Shown here piece after piece: positions 1-10,212 of a stretch of 64,000 nt of DNA. The notes below the pieces were generated by a model. The model was not told the origin of the DNA. It worked only from the letters and a program-made list of their open reading frames with translations, and did no database searches. The position numbers and the translations under genes are program-made. The first letter of the stretch is position 1. Each line of letters starts with the position of its first letter. The stretch comes from Liquidambar formosana (lineage: Eukaryota > Streptophyta > Magnoliopsida > Saxifragales > Altingiaceae). The DNA lies in contig CM077832.1 in assembly GCA_039720395.1 (NCBI GenBank), positions 20,981,607 to 21,045,606 on the forward strand, in the 5' to 3' direction.

Positions 1-1329
1 ACCCTAGGAGGCATCAGATACCTCCTACAGAAACTCTCGTAGTTCCCGTTCGGAACTATGAAGTCAATCGCATCCTTGCCTCGTATAGCTTTGATCAATT
101 CGCGCGCCCCTGCAAGGAGTTGGCATGTCTCATGTTCTCAGGTGGTGCCATAGGAACTACAGCTGCATTGATGTTGCCTTTTACTTGGCGCCAAACTCTC
201 TCTCCAAGATACCAGTAGCGGCCCATAGGACCTTCTAGAAGGATCCGCTTCTCTGTAATGTCTACATAGCTGTGGCATTGCTCTTCAAGGGCATACTTCC
301 ACTGTGCCCATGGGTCCCAGTCCACCTAATTCATGAATTGGTGTTAAGTGAAAGAATTGAAAAAAAGAAAAAGAAAAAGGGAAGATGGAGTTCAAAAGAT
401 AAAAGCTTTAGAGATTACTTTGTCCGCAGTAATGCAAACCAGGAATGCCCTAGCATGGGCATAGTCGTGCTTATTGTCCACTGAATCACACCTGTTGTCG
501 ATGTGATAATTGGACATCACAGGCTATGAGGGATCATTGTCAATGAGGGGAGGACGCTCAAACCCCAAGTACTCGTAGTACCAAATTTGTTTTCGAAAAA
601 GAAAATGAATTTCAAAAGAAAATGAAAATGTGTACTCATTGCAAAAATTGTTAGAAAGGAAATTTGTGGATTGATTTACGTCCCATATAAAGGACATCCC
701 GCAGTGGTTTGTGCTCACTCCACGCGATCTGTCGCTCATAGACCTATACAGTATAGCAAGAGCAGCGTTACCCCAGTTGTAATCGCCCATCCCCTAAACA
801 TCCTCCATGCAAGCAAGATGTCCTAAAGGAGCAACATCACCAGAGCTAGCAAAGAATATGCTAGACAACATATATAGCATAAATGCTCGGGCAAGACAAG
901 ATGGATCCGCGTCATCCTCTTCTCTTTGATTGCCAAAATGAATCTTTAGCCAAGTTCGGCGCACTCCACCCCTTTGAACAGGTACCATGGTCCCGAGTTG
1001 TTCTAAGAGATAATAAGGATCCCCGTGGGCATTCTCATAGTAAGATAATCTCCGCCCACCTAGGCGAAGTCCTGTGATAACAGTAAAGTCCGTTGGGGTA
1101 AGAGTCATTTCCCCAAAACTGAAGTGAAAAGTGTTTTGGTGTCCCACCACAACTCAGTAAGGGCCAGCAGCGCTTGTCTGTCCCTCTGCTCCACCCATAA
1201 AGCATTCAAAAAATCTCCAAAACCCGCATTAATTATGATCTTTTGGGTTTCGGGCTGCCGTGTGGCCATTTTGCGCCACCACTCGATCACTCCTCCAAGA
1301 GCGTGCCTCGTTCTATCTTCGAAATTTGG

Positions 1330-2581
1330 CTACAAAGAATAAAAGAAATCATGGAAATTGTTATTTTGAGTATTTGCTATGCTTAATGAATAACTCAAGA
1401 ATGTTTAAATTCATGGTTTTTCAAGATTTTCAAAGGCTTGCACATAAGAAAAGAAAGTTTTTTGCAAAGGTAAGTGTTTCAAAAATCAAAGGTTAGCATT
1501 CAAAGAGAATACCCATGAGTTTTCCTTGGGTTGGTTAAAGCATTTGAAAAGAAAAAGAATGATTTTATTCTCCTGAGAATTTTATCAAACACTTGGTAGG
1601 CATAGTTATGCCCACATAATTTTTGTGAAGAAAAATGTTTTTTAAACTCATGGGTAAACCTCCTAGAGAATACCTTTGATGTTTTGTTTAAGAACTTGGA
1701 GTATTTGAAAAGAAAAAGAATGATTTTATTCTCTTGAGAATTTTTATCAAACACTTGATGGGCATAGTTATGCCTACATCGTTTTTTGTAAAGAAAAAGT
1801 ATTGGTAAACTCATGGGTAAACCTCTTAGAGAATACCTCTGATGTTTTGTTTAAGAACTTGAAGCATTTGAAAAGAAAAGGAATGATTTTATTCTCTCAA
1901 GAATTTTATCAAACACTTGAGGCGTATAGCTATGCCCACATGATTTTTCGTGAAAGAAAGATGTTTTTTTAAACTCATGGGTAAACCTCTTAGAGAGTAC
2001 CTTTGATGTTTTGTTTAAGAACTTTGAGCATTTGAAAAGAAAAAGAATGATTTTATTCTCTTGAGAATTTTATCAAGCACTTGGTAGGCATAGTTATGCC
2101 CACATGGTTTTTGTAAAGAAAAAGTATTGGTAAACTCATAGGTAAACCTCTTAGAGAATTCCTTTGATGTTTTGTTCAAGAACTTTTAGCATTTGAAAGC
2201 AAAAAGAATGATTTTATTCTCTTGGGAATTTTATCAAACACTTAGTGGGCACAGTTATGCCTACAAGGTTTTTTGTAAAGAAAAGAACTTCAAAATTCAT
2301 GGGTTAGCATTCTAGAGAATGCTCTTGAGTTTACTTTTGATTATCTTGACTATTTGAAAGCAAAAAGAAAGATTTTATTCTCTTGGGAATTTTATCAAAC
2401 ACTTGGTGGGCATAGTTATGCCTATGTTGGAAAATGAGGTCTTTGTATATGGAAAACTCCCAAAAGTTGTCAAAATAACAAGAACTCAATGCATTTCATT
2501 CATAAGAATCGCAAATATTTGAAAGGAAACAATGAAATGAAAGAATAAGAATGAACTTGAAGGAGTTGGGAATTATCTTAC
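1330..2581 (-). other. Intron 1 of the antisense PMD gene (1252 nt)
   Basis: Read on the minus strand, the donor is GAG|GTAAGA (GT at 2581-2580) and the acceptor is TTTGTAG|CC (AG at 1331-1330), after a T-rich tract. Joining 2582 to 1329 leaves codon phase 0: the upstream ORF is open to its last codon and the downstream ORF continues into the PMD domain. Almost the whole intron is a ~162-bp tandem array. Splicing is inferred from sequence only. Confidence 0.75.
1490..2430. repeat. Tandem array, about 6 units of ~162 bp
   Basis: A recurring core (GAATGATTTTATTCTC, then GAATTTTATCAAACACTT, then GGCATAGTTATGCC) begins at about 1557, 1718, 1881, 2045, 2206 and 2367, giving steps of 161-164 bp. 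Each unit contains the short palindrome GGCATA..TATGCC. Units differ by scattered substitutions, so the array is not recent. It sits in the 3' untranslated region of a Tat element, a region known in Ogre/Tat elements to breed tandem repeats, and inside the antisense gene's intron. Confidence 0.9.
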
Positions 2582-2977
2582 CTCATTCATGGAATGGATG
2601 TAGGAGAGATGATTGTTGTGTTCCAAGAGCAAGCTATCCGGTTGATCCTCATAATGAGGTGCTTTGTATGTTTTCTTGAGGAAGTGATGTGGATATTTTG
2701 CATCGGAGTATTTATTTGATGAAGAACTCATGTTGGGTGTTCTTGAGAAAATGGGTTTGATTTGAAAAAGTAAGTTGGGAAAGTTGATTTGATGAATCAA
2801 AGGTTGTTTTGATTCCTTAAAATTGATGTTGTTGGTGTTTAATCTCCACAATGATTCAAGTTTAATGCCAAAGTTTTGGTATTTTGGAAGTTGGGAATGT
2901 TGGGTTTTGGGTTTCTAGAGAGAGAAGCTCTCAAAAACAAGCAAAGAGGAATGAAGAAATGAGGGAAGATGCATGGC

Positions 2978-2983
2978 TTTATA
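2978..2983 (-). promoter_or_regulatory. TATA box of the antisense PMD gene
   Basis: TATAAA read on the minus strand in the context GGCTATAAAGCC. It is followed about 40 bp downstream by a CT-rich stretch (CTCTCTCTC) typical of plant start regions, and about 250 bp downstream by the ATG at 2731. Assignment is by position and motif only. Confidence 0.6.
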
Positions 2984-3017
2984 GCCAAAACATCAAAAAT
3001 TTGCAGCATAAAAATGC

Positions 3018-3112
3018 GCTCTCGGGTGACCGGTTGGCCCCAACCGGTCCAACCGGTTCACCAACCAGTCCAACCGGTTCGGTCCAACCGGTCCCCCAAC
3101 CCGGTTTTGCAT
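3018..3112. repeat. CCAACCGGTT-rich minisatellite upstream of the antisense TATA
   Basis: Several imperfect copies of CCAACCGGTT, a self-complementary core, in about 95 bp, beginning with CTCGGGTGACC. Positions 3018-3037 are the exact reverse complement of 7483-7502 in the 3' LTR of the same element. It lies just upstream of the antisense TATA box. Confidence 0.8.
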
Positions 3113-3299
3113 TTTGTGCAATTTTCGCACAATTTCGCTTAACCGGGCCCCTTTTCGCTTGATTTTTTTGATGAAATTCATCTTAAAAAGCCTAGAACCT
3201 GATGTGAATGATTTGAAATGAATGAAATGATGAGTGATTAGTCACTAATTGAATTATTAGTGCACTCATGGTGATATTTGCAAGCCCACTTTGACAATT

Positions 3300-4010
3300 G
3301 CTTTGTTAAAGGGCTTTATCTTTGGATGATGGAAGGATGATGCTTGTGATATTTGTTTGGAACCATGGAATTTTATATTCCTTGATTTCTTATGATTGAA
3401 TTGCTATTGCTATTTATTTCTTGAGGAAATTATAGCACGTTGGGATTGATTGAGTGTTCTTGCTTATTTTTAATCCTCGGGTTAAAATAAAGCTTTGTTG
3501 ATTGGATGATGAGTTGATTGAATGCTTGGGATGCTTTGTAAGGATCATGAAATTGTTATTTCTTGATTCTTTATGATGAATTGACATTGCTATTAATTTC
3601 TTGAGGAGATTATAGCATAATTAGAGTGTGTGTCTTGCTTAATTTTTAACAAAGATTGTTAAAATGAAGCCTATGATTGCTTGATTGGAATTGGTTTTAG
3701 AAGTATGTTTAAATGACTCTTTGAGTCACATACATGGATGTTTTGCATTCCTATTAATTTCTTGAGGGAATTATAGTACAATTGGAATATTTGCTTCGCT
3801 TAATTTTAACAAAGATTGTTAAAATAAAACGTGTCATTGCTTGGATAGAAGTGTTTGTGATAGTATGTTTAAATGACTCTTTGAGTCACATACATGAATT
3901 GCTTTGCATAGCTATTTATTTCTTGAGGAAATTATAGCACAATGAATGGATTGCCTTCACTTGATTTTAACAAAGTTGTTAAAATTAAAGTTTCATGATT
4001 TTGGTTAGAG
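3300..4010. repeat. Degenerate tandem repeats of about 155-185 bp
   Basis: The segment TATTTATTTCTTGAGG with AATTATAGCAC recurs near 3410, 3593, 3749 and 3910. From the third copy on it is paired with GTTTAAATGACTCTTTGAGTCACA, itself an inverted repeat (TGACTC/GAGTCA). Spacing varies and copies are diverged. It grades into the cleaner ~128-bp array downstream, which shares the GTTTAAATGACTC segment. Confidence 0.75.
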
Positions 4011-4965
4011 AGTATAGTGTGTTTAAATGACTCTTGTAGTCACACACAAACCCCCTATCTTGTGCGTGTCCTCATTAGAAAGAATGAGCGTACATTATGG
4101 AAGCACATGAGTTCCTATTGGAAAGAATAGGCATATGGGAAGTATAGTGTGTTTAAATGACTCTTGTAGTGACACACAAACCCCCTATCTTGTGTGTGTC
4201 CTCATTAGAAAGAATGAGCGTACATTATGGAAGCATATGAGTTCCTATTAGAAAGAATAGGCATATGAGAGTATAGTGTGTTTAAATGACTCTTGTAGTC
4301 ACACACGCCCCCTATCTTGTGCGTGTCCTCATTATAAAGAATGAGCGTACATTATAGAAGCATATGTTCCCCTATTAGAAAGAATAGGCATATGGGAGTA
4401 CTGTGTGTTTAAATGACTTTCGAGTCACACACAAACCCCCTATCTTGTGCGTGTCCTCATTAGAAAGAATGAGCGTACATTATGGAAGCATATGTGTTCC
4501 TATTAGAAAGAATAGGCATACGAGAGTATAGTATGTTTAAATGACTTTCGAGTCACACACAACCCCCGCCCCTATCTTGTGCGTGTCCTCATTAGAAAGA
4601 ATGAGCGTACATTATAGAAGCATATGTTCCCCTATTAGAAAGAATAGGCATATGAGAGTATAGTGTGTTTAAATGACTCTTGTAGTCACACACAAATCCC
4701 CTATCTTGTGCGTGTCCTCATTAGAAAGAATGAGCGTACATTATGGAAGTATATGTTCTCCTATTAGAAAGAATAGGCATATGAGAGTATAGTGTGTTTA
4801 AATGATCCTTGTGGTTACACAAATCCCCTATCTTGTGCGCGTCCTCATTAGAAAGAATGAGCGTACATTATAGAAGCATATGTTCCCCTATTAGAAAGAA
4901 TAGGCATATGAGAGTACCGTGTGTTTAAATGACTTTCGAGTCACACACAAACCCCCCCTATTTTG
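4011..4965. repeat. Tandem array, about 7 units of ~128 bp
   Basis: Units carry GTGTGTTTAAATGACT, TAGTCACACACAAA, CCCCTATCTTGTGCGTG, TCCTCATTAGAAAGAATGAG and CCTATTAGAAAGAATAGGCATATG. The G(T/C)GTCCTCATTA core starts at 4066, 4196, 4323, 4451, 4583, 4712 and 4839. Each unit has two palindromic arms (CTCATT..AATGAG and CCTATT..AATAGG). The array is cut by the copia solo LTR and its TSD at 4961-4965. Confidence 0.92.
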
Positions 4966-6667
4966 TGTTGGGAATCAAACTAGAGAGGAAAAATACAAAG
5001 GCGGAATTTATAATTTTTCCTATGATTCCCAAACCCATGAATCTTAATTATGCTTAATACAAAAAAACATAAACCTAACTACCAAGAGAGTTAGGGTACT
5101 TACAGTTGCACAAGTCTTCTCCTTTATGCTCCAAGCTTTTTCTTCTCCTTTTTGCTCCAAGCTTTGTCTCCGGACAGCGGTGAATGAGCAGCCCAAGTGT
5201 GCTGCCTCCAACAGTATCCACACCTAGCTAGAGCTTGATGTCCTTTCCTTCTTTCCCTTGTTGATGCTAGAGTAGGAGAAGAGAGGAGAGAGAGAGAGAG
5301 AGAGGTGAAATTTTCGGCCAGCACTTGGGAGCCTCCAAGAGTGTTTCAAGTGATGATGTCATCACATCATAAAAGGCTTTAAATAGCCTCCAACTAGGGC
5401 CGGCCAAGGGGGGTCTCCAAACCCTAATCTAATTTGTGTAATTACTCTTAATTACACAAGTAGCCCACTAGTTTGTATCAAATACAAATTAGCCCCTTAA
5501 AGAACTTTTCTTTAATCACTTATACCCTTTCTCTCATAGACAATCAAGCTCTCTTAGCATGATCAGTGTGTGACCCATTGGGTTCACATCATTAAGTAGT
5601 AGGGATAGCACGAAGTGTGCACAATGGAACACTTTCCATTGAGGGTCTAATTGAAACTCCTTTCAATTCCCTAATTGATTATAACTCATTTATATCAATT
5701 AGGGCTTCTACTAACCATGAGTAACACCTAGCATATGGCTCATGGTGTGGTCCTTAATGAGGTGAATAGTCATTTACAAAGAACCCTTCTGTTATAGTTT
5801 ACAGGTTACAATTCCATCCTTCCATCAACACAATGTCTCCAATTGAACTAATAGGACATGGAAGTCTGTCAAGTCCCTAGTTCAATTACTTTATACTCAT
5901 TCATTAATATCAACTCAATGATGAACTTATGGAAACTCCTTTCCATATTCATTCTACCATGGGCCCATGGGTTTAATGAGTTATATTCAATGAATGCTAT
6001 ATGAGACATTCACTCCCTTTTTCCTGAGAGTGATGGATTCCTTGTTGATCACTCACATGCCTTCACACACATAGCAGTAGGGCCAATGAACACCCTTACA
6101 GACCCTTGAATAGGATCTGCACTTAGTGTTATCAAACTTCTAAAGCTACATGCATAAGACAACCATGGTGTCTCAGGTCTAAGGATTACTTGTACCACTA
6201 TAACAATGAGAAACTGATTGACAGGCAGGTTAAAACTCCATTCAGTTTATCTCATATCTTTGGTCACATTCAGTGTACCTATTCTTATAATAGGCACCCA
6301 CTTGTTGGTTGTAGTGTCTCCACACAAATAGCTTGAGACTAGCTATCCTCCTATAGAGTCAACCTAACAAGTGCTAGTCCTATGGTTCATTACTGTCCAT
6401 CATAGTGAACCTTCAACTAGGAATGATTTAGGAGTTTAGTACAGAGATATATTTACAGTCTCAAAATTACAACCCTTTGTAATTTCATATTCTCAACTCT
6501 AACTCCATGGACATATTATGTAAATATAAATGATGCATATAAACATAATAGAATAAGCCCTTTTATTAAATCAATAATAAATGTGACATGCATAAATGAA
6601 ATCAATTGATTGTTCCTAATCCCTAAACAATCATCTGTATGATTGGCTCTAGGGCATAATCCTAACA
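4966..6667 (-). mobile_element. Solo LTR of the copia family, TSD TTTTG
   Basis: A 1702-bp LTR in minus orientation, from TGTTGGGAATC to CCTAACA, i.e. TG..CA ends. It is flanked on both sides by TTTTG (4961-4965 and 6668-6672), proving a single insertion followed by LTR-LTR recombination. It is homologous to the LTRs of the complete copia element at 19691-29388. The ORFs inside it are not genes. Confidence 0.95.
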
Positions 6668-6831
6668 TTTTGTACAAGTGTGCATTATAGCAGTCATGAA
6701 CATCCTCAGTAGTCACTGTTGAAGTTCAAGCCTTGGTTCTTTGCCCTTTTCTTGTGAAAATGGGCTGTCTTTTCTAACATTGGTGTCGCTTGCGAAGCAA
6801 ACTCCACCAATGAGGGGCATCTGTAGACACC
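6668..6831 (+). other. End of Tat 3' UTR: hairpin and polypurine tract
   Basis: Short remainder of the element's internal region. A hairpin with an 8-bp stem (CATTGGTG/CACCAATG, 6779-6822) and an inner GCTT/AAGC stem stops right at a purine-rich run (about 6820-6829). The 3' LTR starts at 6832. The run is the likely polypurine tract priming plus-strand cDNA. Confidence 0.65.
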
Positions 6832-7453
6832 CAATTTTCACCCCCATGAGATCATGATATCATTTGGTTAGGTTTAGAAGCATGTAGGAGTCCCTAAGCC
6901 TTAAAGGACAATTTTGCCCTTTTAAGCCTTAGGAGAATAGGTCATCATTGCATGCATATTTTTGTCTCTTTATTGAGTCCCATTATTTGCATTTAGTTTC
7001 TAAGGTCATTTTAGATATGTGTGTCAAATTTGGCTCAATTCCAAATAGATTTGGATAGCTAATTAGAACTTTCGCGACTTGAAGGGCAATTTCGTCTTTT
7101 ACTTCGTATATTTTCCAATTGACTTCCAAATTTGTTCTGGGGTGTTCCATTGACCTTAGAATGATGAAATGAGTCTAATTGAAGTGCCAATTTAATTTAT
7201 GGATAGGTTTGGGATTGGTTCACCACATTACCCTATGCTTAATTGACCTTTTTTCGGGTAATCGCCTCATGAAAACCCAGCCACTCGACCATGGTTAGGG
7301 ATTCTTGGTTCAAGAATATTCTAGGCTTATTCTACACTGAATCCTTGAAATTTTGGCTTTTGAATCACTTAAATCGGAGTTAAAATGAAGAATTTGTGTC
7401 CGTTTGAAGTTCGGAGTCCAAACCGAGCTAGAATTCCAAATTTTTTGGATTCT

Positions 7454-7500
7454 TCTCGGGTGACCGGTTGGACCGGTTCATCCCAACCGGTCACCCGAGA
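7454..7500. repeat. Perfect 18-bp palindromic hairpin in LTR U3
   Basis: Arms 7454-7471 (TCTCGGGTGACCGGTTGG) and 7483-7500 are exact reverse complements with an 11-nt loop. It lies about 200 bp upstream of the LTR TATA box. The other Tat LTRs in this window carry GC-rich inverted repeats at the corresponding place (12671-12751; 46903-46985), with the outer GGGTGAC/GTCACTC kept. Confidence 0.9.
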
Positions 7501-9432
7501 GCCCCATCTTGAATTTTCTCCTTTTGAAGTTTTGACAAAATGGGACTCTACTACTCCGATTTTCTGCCTTCTAAAGGACTTCTAAGCCTATTGGGAGGTG
7601 GTTTTGAGTTGTTTAACATTCATGGGATTTAATTACAGCCCTAGATTGATTTTATGGTGAATTAATCTCAACCATTGGTTCATATAGTTGGTTGGTTATA
7701 AATAGAGGCTCATTCATCAACATAAGGGACTTTTGGCTTATTTGACACTTCATACTCATAAGAGAGAGAGGGACCACGAGTTTGCACACGCCCATATCAC
7801 TTGGAGGAGGCTTTCTACTGCAATTTTGAAGAGGAACTAGAAGGGAACCAAGCCAAAGAGAAGGAAGAACGCAGTGAAGACCCTTGCTTCATTGTAAGTC
7901 TCCTTTGCTTTCTTTTACAATTCCTTCTTCTTCTACTCCATTCTCTGCATGGTTATGGCTTAGGATTGATTTAGGAATCATATATACTCTATATTTTAGA
8001 GTGTATATGATTCAAAGATGATGAGAATGCATGTTAGTGGATTAGGATTGCGAATTGCTTGCTGTTAGGATAGTTTCTCTCTTAAGGATAGAGGTACGTT
8101 TTGCATGAAAAATTAGTTGATGTGTTTAGGCCGTTTTCTCTTCATGGTTCAATTATATGCATGATTTTAAGCATCTTTTGTATAGGACACTTGCTGTGTA
8201 AGCCTCGTCTTCATAGGTGTATGGATGATTATCTTTTTTGAGGATAATTATCGTCCTTAGAGGGTGAGGTTGTGCATAGGTGCTTTCTAGAGTGTGTTTA
8301 AGTGCGTTGTGAGTTTCTTTGCATTCTTAGGTATATATTTTACGTAGGATATGTGAAGAAACCATTCATATGGAGTGATTTCTACGTAAAATTATCTCCG
8401 GATAGTTTTACTTAAGAAAGCTTGCCGTAAAGATGATTATTTCACATTCTTACATAAAGTACTTACCTAGGGCATCATGTTAGGTTTTCTTTTCATGTTT
8501 AGGATTGTCATATGATATTTTCATCATGATAATGCCTATTTAACATGTTTTTGATAGTTTTGTACATGTTAGGGTGTTTAGAGCATATAGGAGCATATTA
8601 GGTTTGAGTCTTTCTTTTGATTTTTGTTGTTTGCATGATTTTTAGGTCATTATATGCACATTTAGCATTCTGTCCAGATTTGATTTAGGTCTTCTAATGA
8701 TGATTTGAGCATGAATATGAATGATTTGAGCTTAATAATTGCCTTATAGAATACATAGGGTGATTAATTTGTGATTTCTCGATGTTTCGGGATGATTTGA
8801 GCATATAGGAGCATATAGGTTTGAGTTTTTCTTTTGATTTTTGTTATTTGCATGAGTATTAGGTCATTATATGCATGTTTAGTATTCTGTCCAGATTTGA
8901 ATTAGGTCTCCTAATGATTATTTGAGCACGAATATGGTGGATTTGAGCTTAATAATTGCCCTATAGAATACATGGGGTGATTAATTGATGTTTTCTCGAT
9001 GTTTCGGGATAATTTGCATATGGTAAGTGGTTCATGGTGAGTATTGTGTGAATTGTTCTCTTCTCCCCCCCTTGGGTTATTGTCTTTACTTTGAATTAGA
9101 AGTCCTAAGTTTCCAACTTTCTCAAAATTCTGTTTTAATCGGAGTCCTATCTTTTTTAGAACTCTACTTTTATTAAAATTCTGTTTTATCTAGAGTTCTA
9201 TCTCTTTTAGAATTCTACTTTTCTTAAAATTCTATTTTATCTAGAGTTCTATCTCTTTTAGAATTCTACTTTTCTAAAACTTCTTTTTGGATAAGAGTTC
9301 TATCTCTTTTCAAATTCTACCTTTTCTCAAATCCCTTTTTTGGAAACTCTTCTTCTTTCTCAGACTCTTTTTTTCTTTTTATGGAAACTTAGGGTTTATA
9401 GTTCATTGTAAAGGGAGTAACCCCTTTCAATC

Positions 9433-9528
9433 GAACTACGTGGACTTTGATCCTTATATCTTTGTATGTAAGGTACGTAGGCGCTCATTTGATGTTCAAG
9501 TCCACCCTAGGATACTAAGTATCCTAGG
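9433..9528 (+). promoter_or_regulatory. Conserved LTR module: GAACTACGT, hairpin, TACGTAGGC, second hairpin
   Basis: Order: GAACTACGTGGACTTTGATC, stem CCTTA (9452)/TAAGG (9469), TACGTAGGCGCTC, AAGTCCAC (pairs with GTGGACTT), then the near-perfect palindrome CCTAGGATACT/AGTATCCTAGG. The same order is present in every Tat LTR here (14143-14235, 45093-45187, 50493-50588, 54747-54840), with different but still pairing stem bases. Confidence 0.7.
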
Positions 9529-10212
9529 TTTTCTTTTTCTTTCTTTCTCTTTCTCTCTACCCATTTGTCCATCACATATATGCTAGTGGAGTAGGATGGA
9601 CCCATGCTTACACATTTATCCATCACATATTTGTTAGTGGATAGGATGGATTTGTTTGCTTGCTCATTTGACCATCACATATTTGCTAGTGGATAGGATG
9701 GACTTGTTTGCTCATTCTCTCTATCTCTTACTTGCTTTCCGTATCTCTCATACTTGTTCATGAATGTTTACATGCTTTATGGATGTTTATTGCTTTATGG
9801 ATGTTCATGGATGAATGTGGATTATTTATGGATGATTCTTGGCATATGCATGGTGACTAATTAGGAAGTGATTGAAATAGCCCATATAAATTCAGAGACC
9901 CATTTTGGGGCGATGTGGGTGCCTATAGGATGTTTCCTAGAACCTTCCCACATCGTAACTTAGTCTCCGAATCCTCTCTTGTTTTGATAGACCTGCTTTT
10001 CCTTGATCGGAGTCATGAGGTTTGTTTTCAAAGGTTTTCTTTAAAAACTGTTTTTATGGTTTTCCTCTTTTCCTAAAAATGAGGTGGCGACTCCTTGTTT
10101 GTTTTGTTTTTGTGAACCTTTTAAAAACCAGATTTTTATTAATTTAAATCTCTACAAGTCTTTTTAAAAGAAGGGTTCTCATTCCCCCCTGGATCGAAAC
10201 CCGTGGTTCACA

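Larger units (their letters stand above)
1..2731 (-). pseudogene. Antisense plant mobile domain (PMD) gene, spliced but broken; 3' end off the window
   Basis: I recognise the plant mobile domain (aminotransferase-like/MAIN-like family) from the order LTELWWD, FGEMTLTP, ITGLRLGG, ARAFMLYML, YNWGNAALAILYR, WYYEYLG, VDWDPWA. Proposed exons on the minus strand: 2731-2582 (50 codons, MSSSSNK to SMNE), 1329-679, about 585-419, and 325 to the window edge. The intron ends are GT-AG at 2581/1330 and 418/326, and both keep the reading phase. The middle intron has GTAAAT at 679 but I see no clear AG near 585. Damage: a 2-nt slip near 1135, TAG stops near 791-793 and 521-523, and a 1-nt shift near 110. 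It lies antisense between a presumed pol (off the window) and a Tat 3' LTR, where antisense PMD ORFs are known in Tat elements. The function of PMD proteins in such elements is not established. The start at 2731 is chosen because it lies about 250 bp downstream of a TATA box and gives an open first exon ending at a consensus donor. Confidence 0.82.
6832..10212 (+). mobile_element. 3' LTR of the left Tat-type Ty3-gypsy element (3381 bp)
   Basis: Starts TGTAGACACCC, a start common in Tat/Athila LTRs, and ends GTGGTTCACA; preceded by a polypurine tract. It contains a perfect 18-bp hairpin (7454-7500), a TATA box TATAAATA at 7697-7704, a partial direct duplication at about 8580-9010 (two copies of the GAGCATATAGGAGCATAT segment), and the conserved module at 9433-9528. 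On the right it abuts a copia integrase relic, so the element probably inserted there. The matching 5' LTR is off the window, so the TSD cannot be checked. Confidence 0.88.

Noticed and set aside
4011..4965. Regular repeats resembling a CRISPR array
   Set aside because: Units are ~128 bp head-to-tail with no unique spacers, in a plant retrotransposon; an ordinary tandem array.
5124..5324. 66-residue ORF in the solo LTR
   Set aside because: Lies in the CT/GA-rich transcribed part of a non-coding LTR; not kept in the other LTR copies.
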